A DNA stretch of 64,000 bases from Eudoraea chungangensis (GCF_029360665.1 NZ_JARDUB010000006.1:434001-498000), one strand, 5' to 3'. Shown: positions 18,007 to 28,123, numbered from the stretch's first letter. The notes: generated by a model from the letters alone, not told the origin. Made by a program: numbers and translations.

Positions 18007-19482
18007 TTAAACTATTGGTTTCATCGCAGTCATAGACTCTCTTAGTCTATCTCCTATAACTTCCACCGGATGTGTTCTTAGAGCTTTATTAACTGCAATC
18101 AGTTTAGCATTATCTACTCCGGTATCCTCCCCTTCGCCATAAGTCTTTCCAATAACATCGACCGTGATTCCTTTCATAAAATCGGTCAATAGAGGTTTAC
18201 ACGCATGATCAAAAAGATAACAGCCATATTCGGCAGTATCTGAAATAACTCTATTCATTTCAAAAAGCTTCTTTCTGGCAATGGTATTGGCAATTAAGGG
18301 TGTCTCATGTAGAGATTCATAGTATGCCGATTCTCCTATTATACCAGACTCTGTCATAGACTCGAAGGCTAGCTCCACCCCTGCTCTTACAAATGCCACC
18401 ATTAGAACGCCGTTATCATAATAGTCCTGTTCCGAAATTGTATCGTTCCCTGCAGGTGTTTTCTCAAAAGCAGTTTCACCTGTTTCCGCTCTCCAGCTCA
18501 ACAAATTTTTATCGTCATTAGCCCAATCTTCCATCATTGTTTTTGAAAAATGCCCACTCATAATATCATCCATATGCTTATGAAAAAGTGGTCTCATAAT
18601 GTCTTTTAATTCTTCTGACATTTCAAAGGCTTTAATTTTTGCAGGATTAGAAAGTCTGTCCATCATGTTAGTAATTCCGCCATATTTTAGACCTTCTGTG
18701 ACAGTTTCCCAGCCGTATTGAATTAACTTAGAAGCATATCCGGGCTCAATACCCTGTTCAATCATTTTATCAAAACATAGTATCGAACCTGTTTGTAATA
18801 AGCCACAAAGAATGGTTTGTTCACCCATTAGATCAGATTTAACCTCCGCAACAAAAGAAGATTCAAGCACTCCTGCTCTATTTCCTCCTGTGGCCACGGC
18901 ATAAGCTTTGGCCTGCTCAAGTCCTTTCCCTTGTGGATCATTGTCTGGGTGCACAGCTATTAAGGTGGGAACTCCAAAACCCCTTTTATATTCTTCCCTT
19001 ACCTCTGAGCCAGGACACTTAGGTGCCACCATGATTACCGTAAGATCCTTTCGAATCTGCATTCCTTCCTCAACTATATTAAATCCATGTGAATACGAAA
19101 GGGTAGCACCCTCTTTCATCAAAGGCATAACAGCATTTATTACGGAAGTATGTTGCTTATCTGGCGTTAAATTTATAACCAAATCGGCCTGTGGCACCAT
19201 TTCTTTGTAGGTTCCAACCGTAAAGCCATTTTCTGTTGCATTAATATAGGACTGTCTTTTATTTTGTATAGCACCATCTCGCAGGGTATAGGAAATATCA
19301 AGACCAGAGTCTCGCATGTTTAAGCCTTGGTTAAGCCCCTGTGCCCCACATCCAACAATCACCACTTTTTTAGACTTCAGTGCTGTAACGCCTTCCGAAA
19401 ATTCACTTGCTTCCATAAAACGGCACTTACCTAATTGTAAAAGTTGATCTCTTAGGGATAGGGTATTAAAATAATTTGTCAT
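18007..19482 (-). CDS. ilvC: Ketol-acid reductoisomerase, long class II form
   Basis: 491 residues, the length of the E. coli-like class II enzyme with a duplicated C-terminal knotted domain. The start [21 protein letters not shown] is near-identical in pattern to E. coli IlvC. Rossmann motif [21 protein letters not shown], then SYTLRDGAI in the NADPH-selecting loop. Metal and substrate Glu/Asp residues lie in [11 protein letters not shown]. It converts acetolactate or acetohydroxybutyrate to the dihydroxy acids using NADPH and Mg2+. It lies 28 nt after ilvN. Confidence 0.97.
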   Translation of the reverse strand: MTNYFNTLSLRDQLLQLGKCRFMEASEFSEGVTALKSKKVVIVGCGAQGLNQGLNMRDSGLDISYTLRDGAIQNKRQSYINATENGFTVGTYKEMVPQADLVINLTPDKQHTSVINAVMPLMKEGATLSYSHGFNIVEEGMQIRKDLTVIMVAPKCPGSEVREEYKRGFGVPTLIAVHPDNDPQGKGLEQAKAYAVATGGNRAGVLESSFVAEVKSDLMGEQTILCGLLQTGSILCFDKMIEQGIEPGYASKLIQYGWETVTEGLKYGGITNMMDRLSNPAKIKAFEMSEELKDIMRPLFHKHMDDIMSGHFSKTMMEDWANDDKNLLSWRAETGETAFEKTPAGNDTISEQDYYDNGVLMVAFVRAGVELAFESMTESGIIGESAYYESLHETPLIANTIARKKLFEMNRVISDTAEYGCYLFDHACKPLLTDFMKGITVDVIGKTYGEGEDTGVDNAKLIAVNKALRTHPVEVIGDRLRESMTAMKPIV

Positions 19483-19510
19483 TTTTAAATAAATATTTTA
19501 GTTAGTTGTT

Positions 19511-20038
19511 TTAAGATTGATACGCTTCATTAATTATAGCGGTTATAGGCATTTCTGATTTAGTAACTGTTATTCTCCCAGATCGTACAAATTGCATAAT
19601 ACCAAAAGGTTCTAATTTATCATGCATTTCATCTATCTCATGTCTTCTGCCAGTTTTGGCTAAAACGAAGTATTCCCGAGATACCGTAACAATTTTGGAT
19701 TTGCTCTCGGAAATTATGTTTTGAATCTGAGGTTCGTCAAACAAAAGATGAGAAGCAATTTTAAACAAAGCGGATTCCTGATAAATAGTTTCATCATCCG
19801 TATGATAAAATGCCTTGATTACTTCAATTTGTTTTTCTATCTGAGCCACAATTTTTCTGGTCCAGTCTTCAGTTGTATTCACAACAATAGTAAACTTGGA
19901 AACATGTTCTATTTCCGACTTGGATACATTTAGACTTTCAATATTAATGTGTCTCTTTAAGAAGATTCCGGAAATTCTATTTAATAACCCAACATTATTC
20001 TCAGCATATACTGAGATAGTAAACCATTCTTTTTTCAT
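19511..20038 (-). CDS. ilvN: Acetolactate synthase small (regulatory) subunit
   Basis: 175 residues. An N-terminal ACT domain (FTISVYAENNVGLLNRISGIFLKRHINIESL) binds valine for feedback control, and the C-terminal domain (about 85-170) fits the second half of IlvH/IlvN. It activates the IlvB catalytic subunit. It lies 7 nt after ilvB, which suggests tight co-translation. Confidence 0.95.
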   Translation of the reverse strand: MKKEWFTISVYAENNVGLLNRISGIFLKRHINIESLNVSKSEIEHVSKFTIVVNTTEDWTRKIVAQIEKQIEVIKAFYHTDDETIYQESALFKIASHLLFDEPQIQNIISESKSKIVTVSREYFVLAKTGRRHEIDEMHDKLEPFGIMQFVRSGRITVTKSEMPITAIINEAYQS

Positions 20039-20045
20039 TTCTTCT

Positions 20046-21779
20046 CTATTTTAATCGAATATCGGAAACCGACGCCCCAGAGGGAATCATTGGGAAGACA
20101 TTATCTTCTTTTTCTACACATACCTCTAAAAAGAAGGCATCTTTGGAGGCCATCATAGTCGCCACGGCTTGTTTTAAGTCTTTTCTCTCTTTTACTCTCA
20201 TCGCCTCAATATGATATCCCTCAGCAATTTTTACAAAATCTGGATTTGTCATAACCGTTGAGGCATACCTACTTTCAAAAAAGAGTTCTTGCCATTGTCT
20301 AACCATCCCTAGATGTTCATTGTTCAATACTACTATTTTAACCGCAGTTTTGTTCTGGAAAATAGTCGCCAATTCCTGAATAGTCATTTGGTAACCCCCA
20401 TCGCCGATTATGGCAACTACTTCTCTTTCTTCTGCTCCCATTTTAGCTCCAATTGCCGCTGGAAGAGCAAATCCCATGGTTCCTAAACCTCCAGAAGTAA
20501 TATTACTCTTTGATTGTTTAAACTTTGCATAACGACAAGCAATCATCTGGTGCTGCCCAACATCAGTGACAATCACCGCTTTGGCATCTGATGCAATATT
20601 TATTTCTTCGATTACCTCCCCCATAGTTAAACCTTCTTTCGTGGGATGTAAGTCGCCTTTTATTACGGTTTCATATTCTATCTCATGGTACTCCTTAAAT
20701 TTGTTTACCCAAGATTGATGTTTATTTTTCTTCACTAAAGGAAGAAGCAATTCCAGTGAAGTACGAGCATCCCCTAATACGGGAACATGTGCGTGAACAT
20801 TTTTATTAATCTCTGCTGGGTCTATTTCTAAGTGAATCACTTTGGCTTGTTTGGCATAAGTATCAAGACTACCAGTTACCCGATCATCAAATCGCATTCC
20901 TATGGCGATAAGAACATCGCATTCATTGGTAAGCATATTAGGTCCGTAATTACCATGCATCCCAACCATACCTACATTTAGCGGGTGATTGGTGTCCATT
21001 GCTGACAGTCCTAAAATAGTCCATGCGGCAGGGATACCAGATTTCTCAACGAATTCTTTTAATTGTGTCTCGGCGTGGCCCAAAATAACCCCCTGCCCGT
21101 ATACTATAAATGGTTTTTTTGCATTATTTATTAAATCCGCTGCATTCTTTATTTCTTCTGGATTTGTCTTAGGGCAAGGCTGATAACTACGAACCTTTTT
21201 ACATCGTTCATAGACAAAGTCTATCTCCTCGAATTGGGCATTCTTTGTAATATCTATTAGAACGGGTCCAGGTCTACCAGATCTTGCTATATAGAAAGCC
21301 TTTGCCATGATTTCTGGTATTTCAGAGGCCTTGGTTATCTGATAATTCCACTTGGTTACGGGGGTAGATATCCCAATAATATCGGTCTCCTGGAATGCAT
21401 CGGACCCTAATAAGTGTCTGGGAACCTGCCCGGTAATGCAGACCATTGGAGTAGAATCTATTTGGGCATCGGCCAATCCGGTAACCAAATTGGTAGCACC
21501 AGGACCAGAAGTGGCCATTGCAACACCTACTCTTCCAGACACCCTAGCATAGCCTTGTGCAGCATGGGTGGCTCCTTGTTCGTGTCTTGTTAATATATGT
21601 TCTAGCCGATCTTGAAATTTGTATAATTCATCATATACTGGCATAATTGCTCCTCCAGGATATCCATAAATTAAGTCCACCCCCTCGGCTAGTAGGCAAT
21701 GTATTATTGCTTCCGCCCCGCTAATACGGATGGATTTCTTATTTGCTTTTGCTGTCTTTTTTTCTTTAACTGTTTGCAT
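20046..21779 (-). CDS. ilvB: Acetolactate synthase large (catalytic) subunit
   Basis: About 577 residues from the ATG at 21779 (MQTVKEKK). Earlier in-frame starts at 21818 (ATG) and 21827 (GTG) would overlap ilvD and add a tail unlike the family. ThDP-enzyme features: YGYPGGAIMPVYDEL, the catalytic Glu in RHEQGATHAAQGYAR, and the diphosphate/Mg motif GDGGYQMTIQEL to LNN. It condenses two pyruvates, or pyruvate with 2-oxobutyrate, as the first common step to valine, leucine and isoleucine. It is second in the ilvDBNC operon. Confidence 0.95.
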   Translation of the reverse strand: MQTVKEKKTAKANKKSIRISGAEAIIHCLLAEGVDLIYGYPGGAIMPVYDELYKFQDRLEHILTRHEQGATHAAQGYARVSGRVGVAMATSGPGATNLVTGLADAQIDSTPMVCITGQVPRHLLGSDAFQETDIIGISTPVTKWNYQITKASEIPEIMAKAFYIARSGRPGPVLIDITKNAQFEEIDFVYERCKKVRSYQPCPKTNPEEIKNAADLINNAKKPFIVYGQGVILGHAETQLKEFVEKSGIPAAWTILGLSAMDTNHPLNVGMVGMHGNYGPNMLTNECDVLIAIGMRFDDRVTGSLDTYAKQAKVIHLEIDPAEINKNVHAHVPVLGDARTSLELLLPLVKKNKHQSWVNKFKEYHEIEYETVIKGDLHPTKEGLTMGEVIEEINIASDAKAVIVTDVGQHQMIACRYAKFKQSKSNITSGGLGTMGFALPAAIGAKMGAEEREVVAIIGDGGYQMTIQELATIFQNKTAVKIVVLNNEHLGMVRQWQELFFESRYASTVMTNPDFVKIAEGYHIEAMRVKERKDLKQAVATMMASKDAFFLEVCVEKEDNVFPMIPSGASVSDIRLK

Positions 21780-21807
21780 AGGACCGCTCTTATTATAAAC
21801 GCTTTTT

Positions 21808-23484
21808 TTAAAATTCATCTGTAACACAACCAGAGGAGGCCGAAGAAACCATTCTAGCGTATTTATAAAGACTCCCTTTCTTTACTTTGAGTGCTGGTTG
21901 CACCCAGTCTTTTTTTCTTTTTTCTATTTCGACTTCAGATAAATCTACTGAAATTTCATTTTTTTCGGCATCAATGGTAATCATGTCTCCATCTTTGAGA
22001 AGTGCAATTGTACCACCGTCCTGTGCTTCAGGTGAAATGTGACCTACTACAAATCCATGGGTGCCTCCAGAAAACCTTCCATCAGTAATAAGGGCAACGT
22101 CTTTTCCAAGTCCCGCTCCCATGATTGCCGCTGTAGGTTTTAACATCTCCGGCATCCCCGGACCGCCTTTTGGTCCCTCATATCGAATTACCACCACATC
22201 TCCTTTTTTTACTAAACCTTTACCGATACCTTCATTTGCTTTAAACTCATCATCAAAAACCTTAGCCGGTCCTTTAAACAAAAGTCCTTCTTTTCCTGTA
22301 ATCTTAGCTACCGCTCCTTCTTCGGCTAAATTGCCATAAAGTATGCGCAGGTGTCCCGTCTCTTTGATAGGATTCTCTAAGGGATGTACCACTTTTTGGC
22401 CCTTTAATAAGCTTGGTACTTCAGCTAAATTTTCTGCTATGGTTTTGCCGGTAACGGTGAGACAATCCCCATGAAGCATATTATTCTCTAACATAAATTT
22501 TAAGACTGCAGGAGTACCTCCCACTCTATGTACATCTTCCATCAAAAATTTACCACTAGGCTTAAGATCTGCTAAAAACGGGGTGGTATCACTAATCTTC
22601 TGAAAATCGTCTAATCCAAAGTCTATTTCGGCTGCCTTGGCAATGGCTAGAAAATGTAAAACCGCATTGGTTGAACCACCCATAACGGTAATTAGCCTGA
22701 CCGCGTTCTCCAGTGATTTTCTTGTAATAATATCACTTGGCTTAATATCCTTATTAATTAAATTCCATATCGCCTCTCCTGATGAAATTGCATCCTTTTG
22801 TTTTTCTTTTCCTATTGCCGGGTTAGAGGAATTATATGGCATGGCCATCCCAAGAGCCTCAATAGCCGATGCCATTGTATTGGCAGTATACATGCCACCA
22901 CAGGCACCTGCCCCGGGACAAGCATTTTGTATTATACTTTTATAATCAGAGTTATCAAGGGTACCTGCCACTTTCTCGCCCCAAGCTTCAAAAGCAGAAA
23001 CAATATCTAACTTCTTATCTTTAAAACAGCCAGATGCAATAGTGCCTCCGTAAACTAAAACGGAGGGTCTGTCTAGCCTTATCATGGCCATAAGTGCGCC
23101 AGGCATATTCTTATCACAACCAACTACAGTAACCATTCCATCATAATTCATGGCCTGTACCACAGTTTCCATAGAATCGGCAATTATATCTCTAGAAGGC
23201 AAAGAATATCTCATGCCGTAGGTTCCCATAGATATTCCATCACTTACACCTATGGTATTAAATACAAGTCCAACTAAATCGTTATTCTGTACACCAATCT
23301 TTACTTCTTGAGCCAGGTCATTCAGATGCATGTTACAAGGGTTTCCTTCATAACCAGTACTGGCAATTCCAACAAAAGGCTTTTTCAAATCCTCCTCGGT
23401 AAGACCTAAGGCGTAAAGCATCGCCTGAGCTGCAGGCTGGGTAGGGTCTTGAGTAACATTTTTGCTGTATTTATTTAATTCCAT
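21808..23484 (-). CDS. ilvD: Dihydroxy-acid dehydratase
   Basis: 558 residues. IlvD/Edd family iron-sulfur enzyme that dehydrates 2,3-dihydroxy-3-methyl acids to the 2-oxo acids. Signatures: [13 protein letters not shown] and [18 protein letters not shown] (cluster cysteines), and [20 protein letters not shown] near the C-terminus. It is the first gene of the minus-strand ilv operon. The ATG follows a divergent region shared with the nitroreductase gene. Confidence 0.97.
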   Translation of the reverse strand: MELNKYSKNVTQDPTQPAAQAMLYALGLTEEDLKKPFVGIASTGYEGNPCNMHLNDLAQEVKIGVQNNDLVGLVFNTIGVSDGISMGTYGMRYSLPSRDIIADSMETVVQAMNYDGMVTVVGCDKNMPGALMAMIRLDRPSVLVYGGTIASGCFKDKKLDIVSAFEAWGEKVAGTLDNSDYKSIIQNACPGAGACGGMYTANTMASAIEALGMAMPYNSSNPAIGKEKQKDAISSGEAIWNLINKDIKPSDIITRKSLENAVRLITVMGGSTNAVLHFLAIAKAAEIDFGLDDFQKISDTTPFLADLKPSGKFLMEDVHRVGGTPAVLKFMLENNMLHGDCLTVTGKTIAENLAEVPSLLKGQKVVHPLENPIKETGHLRILYGNLAEEGAVAKITGKEGLLFKGPAKVFDDEFKANEGIGKGLVKKGDVVVIRYEGPKGGPGMPEMLKPTAAIMGAGLGKDVALITDGRFSGGTHGFVVGHISPEAQDGGTIALLKDGDMITIDAEKNEISVDLSEVEIEKRKKDWVQPALKVKKGSLYKYARMVSSASSGCVTDEF

Positions 23485-23531
23485 TTAAACTATTCTAAAA
23501 ATATTAAGATCTTCTATATACCTATATGACT

Positions 23532-23539
23532 CAAAGATA
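23532..23539 (-). promoter_or_regulatory. Candidate ilv operon -7 element (TATCTTTG on the minus strand)
   Basis: Plus-strand CAAAGATA reads TATCTTTG toward ilvD, 47 bp before its ATG, an exact TAnnTTTG match. No TTG at 17-23 bp spacing. I saw no attenuator hairpin in the leader. Confidence 0.4.
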
Positions 23540-23696
23540 AATCTTTAAAAAAGTTACTTTCCTTTTAGACTGCTAATGGTCCAAATTCAAGTCATCATAT
23601 ATTCTTTTATATTACTGATTTACAATGTTTTAACATTCGTTATTATACCATATTCAATAAGTTGGTTGTCTCCCAAATGTTGTGTAATATACAGGG

Positions 23697-23704
23697 TAAA
23701 TTTG
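23697..23704 (+). promoter_or_regulatory. Candidate -7 element for the nitroreductase gene (TAAATTTG)
   Basis: Exact TAnnTTTG match, 67 bp before the ATG at 23772. TTG trinucleotides occur nearby, but at 14 and 28 bp spacing, outside the usual range. Confidence 0.35.
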
Positions 23705-23771
23705 TGCTGTATTTAAAATTTGTTTCTATTCCGTAGTAATCCTTTCTTTGTAGTCAACTAAATTATCTTCG

Positions 23772-24494
23772 ATGGAAAAAACAGTTTCAGAAGCAATTGC
23801 ATATAGAAGATCCGTAAGGATTTATAATTCGGATGAGGAAATAAGTTACGAGAAGGTTGTTGATTGTCTTAAAAATGCCGTTTTGGCACCGACTAGCAGT
23901 AATTTACAATTATGGGAGTTTTACCATGTTTTAGATAAAACAACGAAAGACAGTATTAGTAAAGCCTGTTTTAATCAACCAGCGGCAAAAACAGCCCAAC
24001 AACTTGTGGTAGTAGTAACTAGAAAAGATCTTTGGCGAAAACGTGCCAAAGCCAATCTCAGTTTTCTGGAACATCAATTTAAAAAAGAAGAAACGGATAA
24101 TTCAAAGAAAAAAATTGCCCTTTCCTATTACAAAAAGTTGATTCCTTCTTTGTACACCGAATTCCTTGGCATTCTCGGGCTAGTAAAATATGGGATATTT
24201 AGTACAATGGGCTTATTCAAGCCAATGTATAGGCAGGTTAGACAGTCCGACTTAAGAATTGTAGCCCATAAAAGTGCTGCCCTTGCGGCCCAAAACTTTA
24301 TGATATCTATGGCAGCAATTGGATATGATACCTGTCCCATGGAAGGGTCTGATACAAAAAGAATAAAGAAAATACTAAACCTACCTTGGGGAGCTGAAAT
24401 TAATATGGTAATTGGTTGTGGAATCAGGGACAGTAAAGGGGTCTACGGACCTAGATTTAGAGTGCCATTTAAAGAGGTTTACTACAAACTGTAA
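23772..24494 (+). CDS. Nitroreductase family FMN oxidoreductase
   Basis: 240 residues. The N-terminal AIAYRRSVRIYNSDEEIS matches the Arg-rich FMN-phosphate contact of the family. APTSSNLQLWEFYHV matches the flavin loop. The C-terminal AAIGYDTCPMEGSDTKRIKKIL and VIGCGIRD match the second FMN site. It likely reduces a quinone, nitro or enone substrate with NAD(P)H. The physiological substrate is unknown. Its last 13 bp overlap the 3' end of the convergent pxpC gene. Confidence 0.85.
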   Translation: MEKTVSEAIAYRRSVRIYNSDEEISYEKVVDCLKNAVLAPTSSNLQLWEFYHVLDKTTKDSISKACFNQPAAKTAQQLVVVVTRKDLWRKRAKANLSFLEHQFKKEETDNSKKKIALSYYKKLIPSLYTEFLGILGLVKYGIFSTMGLFKPMYRQVRQSDLRIVAHKSAALAAQNFMISMAAIGYDTCPMEGSDTKRIKKILNLPWGAEINMVIGCGIRDSKGVYGPRFRVPFKEVYYKL

Positions 24495-25333
24495 GGGTGC
24501 TTTTTAAATGCAATAGTATCTCCTGAACGTTTTTGGGCTAAGATAGCAATTGCTCTTTTCGACAATTGCAAAATCCTGGGATACCCACCCGTAGTTTGGC
24601 CGTCACTCATTAAAATAATAAGCTTGCCCGCAGGGGTAAGTTGCACCGTACCTGGCAAAGTAGCTGAGGTGAGCATTTTATGCTTATGTTCCATAAGAGG
24701 CTCTACAAACTGATAGGCCATTCTATTATTCTCTTTTGCTATCGTAAACTTTTTAGAAAATAAGCTTTTAATGGCGTTCGTATTCAAAAGATCATATTCA
24801 GGACCAGGATAGGCACTTATCTCATCGAAGTGATGTAAAGACTCCGATTTCATTTCCAATATTTTAGGGGTATAGGATTTACATTCGGAAATATCAATTT
24901 CCATTCCATCTATAACACAATTGAGAGGAGTAATTGGTTTAAAAAAAGATCTACTCCCTAGTTTAATCTCTGTATTAAATCCATCCTTTACTGCTAAATA
25001 TGTTCTAAAGCCACTGGTTAGCTTACCAAAACTCAATATATCCCCCTTGTTAGCTTTGAGGACTTCATAGTTATTTATTGGCTTTGTATTCAGAGATGGA
25101 GACATTTCTGCTCCTGATATACAGAAATAGGTAGCCACCGAGAATTGCAGTTTGGGACCAGTCATGGTGATCTCCATTACCGCGTACTTTTTGTGATTGT
25201 CTAACATTGAGTTTGCAATCGCTGCAGAATACAAATCCATAGCACCACTTATGGGAACGCCCTTATGTCTAAGATCAAATCTACCAGAATCCTGTATGGT
25301 TGTAAAAAAACCAGATCGAATTACTTTAATCAT
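24482..25333 (-). CDS. pxpC: 5-oxoprolinase subunit PxpC (biotin-dependent carboxyltransferase-like, KipA type)
   Basis: 283 residues. The AHS2 domain begins at MIKVIRSGFFTTIQDSGRFDLRHKGVPISGAMD, which is diagnostic for this family. ITMTGPKLQF and LMSDGQTTGGYPRI are further conserved blocks. With PxpA and PxpB it forms ATP-dependent 5-oxoprolinase, turning 5-oxoproline into glutamate. It overlaps pxpB by 8 nt. Older names are KipA or allophanate hydrolase subunit 2. Confidence 0.92.
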   Translation of the reverse strand: MIKVIRSGFFTTIQDSGRFDLRHKGVPISGAMDLYSAAIANSMLDNHKKYAVMEITMTGPKLQFSVATYFCISGAEMSPSLNTKPINNYEVLKANKGDILSFGKLTSGFRTYLAVKDGFNTEIKLGSRSFFKPITPLNCVIDGMEIDISECKSYTPKILEMKSESLHHFDEISAYPGPEYDLLNTNAIKSLFSKKFTIAKENNRMAYQFVEPLMEHKHKMLTSATLPGTVQLTPAGKLIILMSDGQTTGGYPRILQLSKRAIAILAQKRSGDTIAFKKHPYSL

Positions 25334-26063
25334 TTAATGCTACTTTTTCCGGTTTAAAAATTCCGACTTCTGCTTCTATTTTATGCAAATCATAGGCTGC
25401 CCTCGATATAGAATAAAACTCTATTCTGTCTCCCACGTTTACAAAACATGGTTCCTCCTTATTCGGATTAAAAATGGGAATAGGACAATTTCCAATAATA
25501 TTCCAGCCGCCGGGGGAATCTTGTGGGTATACTCCTGTTTGTTGAGCTGCCAATCCCACAGAACCCTTAAGAACCTTTGCCCTTGGTGAAGAACGTCTGT
25601 TGATCTCTAATTCTTTCGGAAGCCCTCCTAGATACATGAAGCCAGGTAAAAATCCAATACCATAAACCGTGTAGGGTCTATTTGTATGTTTAGCCACTAG
25701 ATCCTTTATATCCAATCCTAACGCCTCTGCAGATTCTTCCAAATCAATACCAAATTCTAAATCATAACAAACAGGTAATTTCCACAAATACCGTTTTATT
25801 TTAATCTCTTTATTCCTTGAAGTGTATACCTTTTCAATAGCCGCTTTAGCGCTTAAAAAATTTATTGATTTAGACAGTGTAACTAAAGTAAGCGAGTTGT
25901 ATGCGGGAATCAACTCCCATTTTTCTGCTTCGGGAAAAGTATTTTTAAAGCTTTCAATAAAAGCTAGAATATCATAAAGAATATCTTCGGAAACCTTTAA
26001 AGGCCATTGAATCAAAATTGCATTTTTGCCAAATGGCTTGATGATTAAAGAATTCTGCTTCAC
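25326..26063 (-). CDS. pxpB: 5-oxoprolinase subunit PxpB (KipI type)
   Basis: 245 residues. AHS1/cyclophilin-like domain with the motifs YTVYGIGFLPGFMYLGGLP, RRSSPRAKVLKGSVGLAAQQTGVYPQDSPGGWNIIG and PCFVNVGDRI. It forms the PxpBC complex that phosphorylates and works with PxpA. Overlaps of 4 nt with pxpA and 8 nt with pxpC indicate translational coupling. Confidence 0.92.
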   Translation of the reverse strand: MKQNSLIIKPFGKNAILIQWPLKVSEDILYDILAFIESFKNTFPEAEKWELIPAYNSLTLVTLSKSINFLSAKAAIEKVYTSRNKEIKIKRYLWKLPVCYDLEFGIDLEESAEALGLDIKDLVAKHTNRPYTVYGIGFLPGFMYLGGLPKELEINRRSSPRAKVLKGSVGLAAQQTGVYPQDSPGGWNIIGNCPIPIFNPNKEEPCFVNVGDRIEFYSISRAAYDLHKIEAEVGIFKPEKVALND

Positions 26064-26797
26064 TTTTTAATATAAATATTATGATTTGCCAATTCTGTCG
26101 AAAGATACACTAATATTTGGAATGCGTTAGGACCATCCCCATGAATGCATATGGTTTCCGCAGCAATTTTAATTTGCTGTCCTTCTATGGTTGTTATTTT
26201 CCCTTGTGCAACCATCTCAAGAATCTGCCGGGTCACCATTTTTGGATTTGATATAGTAGCCTTAGGAAAATTTCTAGAAACCAGTAATGATTTAGAATTA
26301 TACCGTCTATCACCAAAACCTTCAGACCAACAGTTAAAACCTATTTTTCTAGCCTTCTTCAATACAGAAGAATTTGCAGGCAGGAATAGGATTAGTTCCT
26401 TTTTGTATTCCTTTAAAGTATTTAAATAAATTTCAGCAATCGTCGGGTCTTTAACAATATCATTGTAAAGTGCCCCGTGGGCTTTTATATGATGTAGGTC
26501 TAAACCTAATTCCATTAAAACTTTAAGTAAGCTTTGAATTTGTTCAGTCAGCGTGTTTTGCAAATCCCTTGGACTAATTGACATACTTTTTCTTCCAAAA
26601 TTTTCGGGGTCAGGATAAGATGGATGGGCTCCAATTCTTACCTTGTACTCTTTAGCCAACAAAGCCGTATCCCTCATACTGGTACTATTTCCGAAATGCC
26701 CGCCACAGGCTATATTACAAGAACTGATATAGGGAAATAGTTCTCTTTCGTTTAACACTCCTTCTCCCAAATCACAATTTATGTCTATCAGATGCAT
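26060..26797 (-). CDS. pxpA: 5-oxoprolinase subunit PxpA (LamB/YcsF family)
   Basis: 245 residues. LamB/YcsF family: MHLIDINCDLGEG at the start, SCNIACGGHFG, RIGAHPSYPDPENFGR, HIKAHGALYND and ICIHGDGPNA. These His, Asp and Glu clusters form the active site of the hydrolytic subunit. It is the second gene of the operon, 3 nt after the Nramp-like transporter. Confidence 0.93.
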   Translation of the reverse strand: MHLIDINCDLGEGVLNERELFPYISSCNIACGGHFGNSTSMRDTALLAKEYKVRIGAHPSYPDPENFGRKSMSISPRDLQNTLTEQIQSLLKVLMELGLDLHHIKAHGALYNDIVKDPTIAEIYLNTLKEYKKELILFLPANSSVLKKARKIGFNCWSEGFGDRRYNSKSLLVSRNFPKATISNPKMVTRQILEMVAQGKITTIEGQQIKIAAETICIHGDGPNAFQILVYLSTELANHNIYIKK

Positions 26798-26800
26798 TTT

Positions 26801-27994
26801 CTATACTAAACCTATTACTTCAAAGATACTTTTTGTAGCCAAAACTAAAATTAAAAGTACTATGACCCCGCATAAAATATTTTGCCAAAATGAATTGACA
26901 TAATTTCCCATGAGCGATTTTTTGTTTACAATACCTATTAATAAGACAACTATGATGGGTAATAATAACCCATTAGATATTTGGGCAATTTGAATAATCA
27001 CAATAGGCTTAATTCCTGTAGAAAGAGATACTACCCCGGCTATTAAAACCAACATCCAGACAATTCTAAATTTAACTTCTTTTAGGTTTTTTTCCCAACC
27101 AAAGCAACTTTGCACAACATAGGCTGCGGCTAAAGGTGCCGTTATGGCGGAAGTAATACCAGCTGCAAAGAGCCCAATACCCATAAGAAAAGTAGCTGAT
27201 TTACCGTACAAAGGTTCCAATCCAATCGCCAAATCGGCTGCCCCTTCTATAGTACCTTTAGAAATGGATGCGGCACAGATAATAATCGCTAAAGAAACCA
27301 TTCCGCCTAGGGATATTGATAAAACAGTGTCCCTTCGGGCTTCCGGTATTTCTTTTGGCTCAGACCATTTTTGTTTGGCCAAGGAGGCATGTAAAAATAG
27401 ATTATAGGGCACAACCGTAGTTCCAACCAATGCAATTATGCTTAAAATGCCTCCCTTAGGAATATTAGGAATAAAGAGACCTTTAAGAAGATCATATATG
27501 TTTGGTTGTGTTATCAGGGCCGTAATAACAAATGATATACTCATTACTAATACAAGTCCTACAAAAAATCTTTCTAGTATTTTGTAGGAACCTAAAAACA
27601 ACAAGCAAAAGGCAATAAATCCAATTATTAAAGGGTATAGTGAACTTCCTACACCACCAAAAATAACTTCTAATCCTAGAGTGGCTCCACTTATATTTCC
27701 AGCCTCATATGCCGTATTTCCCAATACAATGGCACAAAGAATCATAGCTAAAACAAAGTATTTAACCCATGTATTTTTAATGGAATCCCGTATTACCTCT
27801 GAAAGACCTTTACCTGAAATAATTCCTACTCTCATAGACATTTCTTGCAATACAATGGTGGCAATAATAGACAGTAAAACCGTCCACAGGAGCGCAAATT
27901 GAAATTGAACCCCGGCCAGAGTACAGGCAGTAATGGTGCCCGGGCCAATAAAGGCAGCTGCGATTAATACCCCCGGACCAATTTTTTTAAACAT
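26801..27994 (-). CDS. Nramp-family transporter lacking canonical metal-binding residues (pxp operon)
   Basis: 397 residues with about 11 hydrophobic helices in the LeuT/Nramp fold (IGPGVLIAAAFIGPGT, QEMSMRVGI and a NLFLHASL helix are family marks). The metal site of true Nramp proteins is changed: DPGN in helix 1 reads GPGT, and MPHN in helix 6 reads VPYN. All of the Asp, Asn, Met and His positions normally tied to Mn/Fe transport are therefore missing. It is the first gene of the operon with pxpA, pxpB and pxpC. B. subtilis YcsG sits in the same kind of cluster. Import of 5-oxoproline or a related substrate is my inference. Confidence 0.85.
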   Translation of the reverse strand: MFKKIGPGVLIAAAFIGPGTITACTLAGVQFQFALLWTVLLSIIATIVLQEMSMRVGIISGKGLSEVIRDSIKNTWVKYFVLAMILCAIVLGNTAYEAGNISGATLGLEVIFGGVGSSLYPLIIGFIAFCLLFLGSYKILERFFVGLVLVMSISFVITALITQPNIYDLLKGLFIPNIPKGGILSIIALVGTTVVPYNLFLHASLAKQKWSEPKEIPEARRDTVLSISLGGMVSLAIIICAASISKGTIEGAADLAIGLEPLYGKSATFLMGIGLFAAGITSAITAPLAAAYVVQSCFGWEKNLKEVKFRIVWMLVLIAGVVSLSTGIKPIVIIQIAQISNGLLLPIIVVLLIGIVNKKSLMGNYVNSFWQNILCGVIVLLILVLATKSIFEVIGLV

Positions 27995-28088
27995 CCTTTT
28001 CTATTTATTGGAATAAGTGAGAGGTAAATATATGGTCTTTATGATTTATCTGCGAACTATCATGGAGGCAAATAAAAAATAAAAATAG

Positions 28089-28123
28089 TGTAGTTCATCT
28101 AAAAAAATGTAGTTCGTCTAAAA
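28089..28123. repeat. Two tandem 16-bp direct repeats with 19-bp period (operator candidate)
   Basis: TGTAGTTCATCTAAAA (28089-28104) and TGTAGTTCGTCTAAAA (28108-28123) differ at one base. A weaker third copy with TAGTCAT follows near 28129. They lie between the divergent Nramp-like gene and the 28208 gene, about 95 bp from each. In-phase direct repeats of this kind suit a LytTR-type or other tandem-binding regulator, which is inference. Confidence 0.5.
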
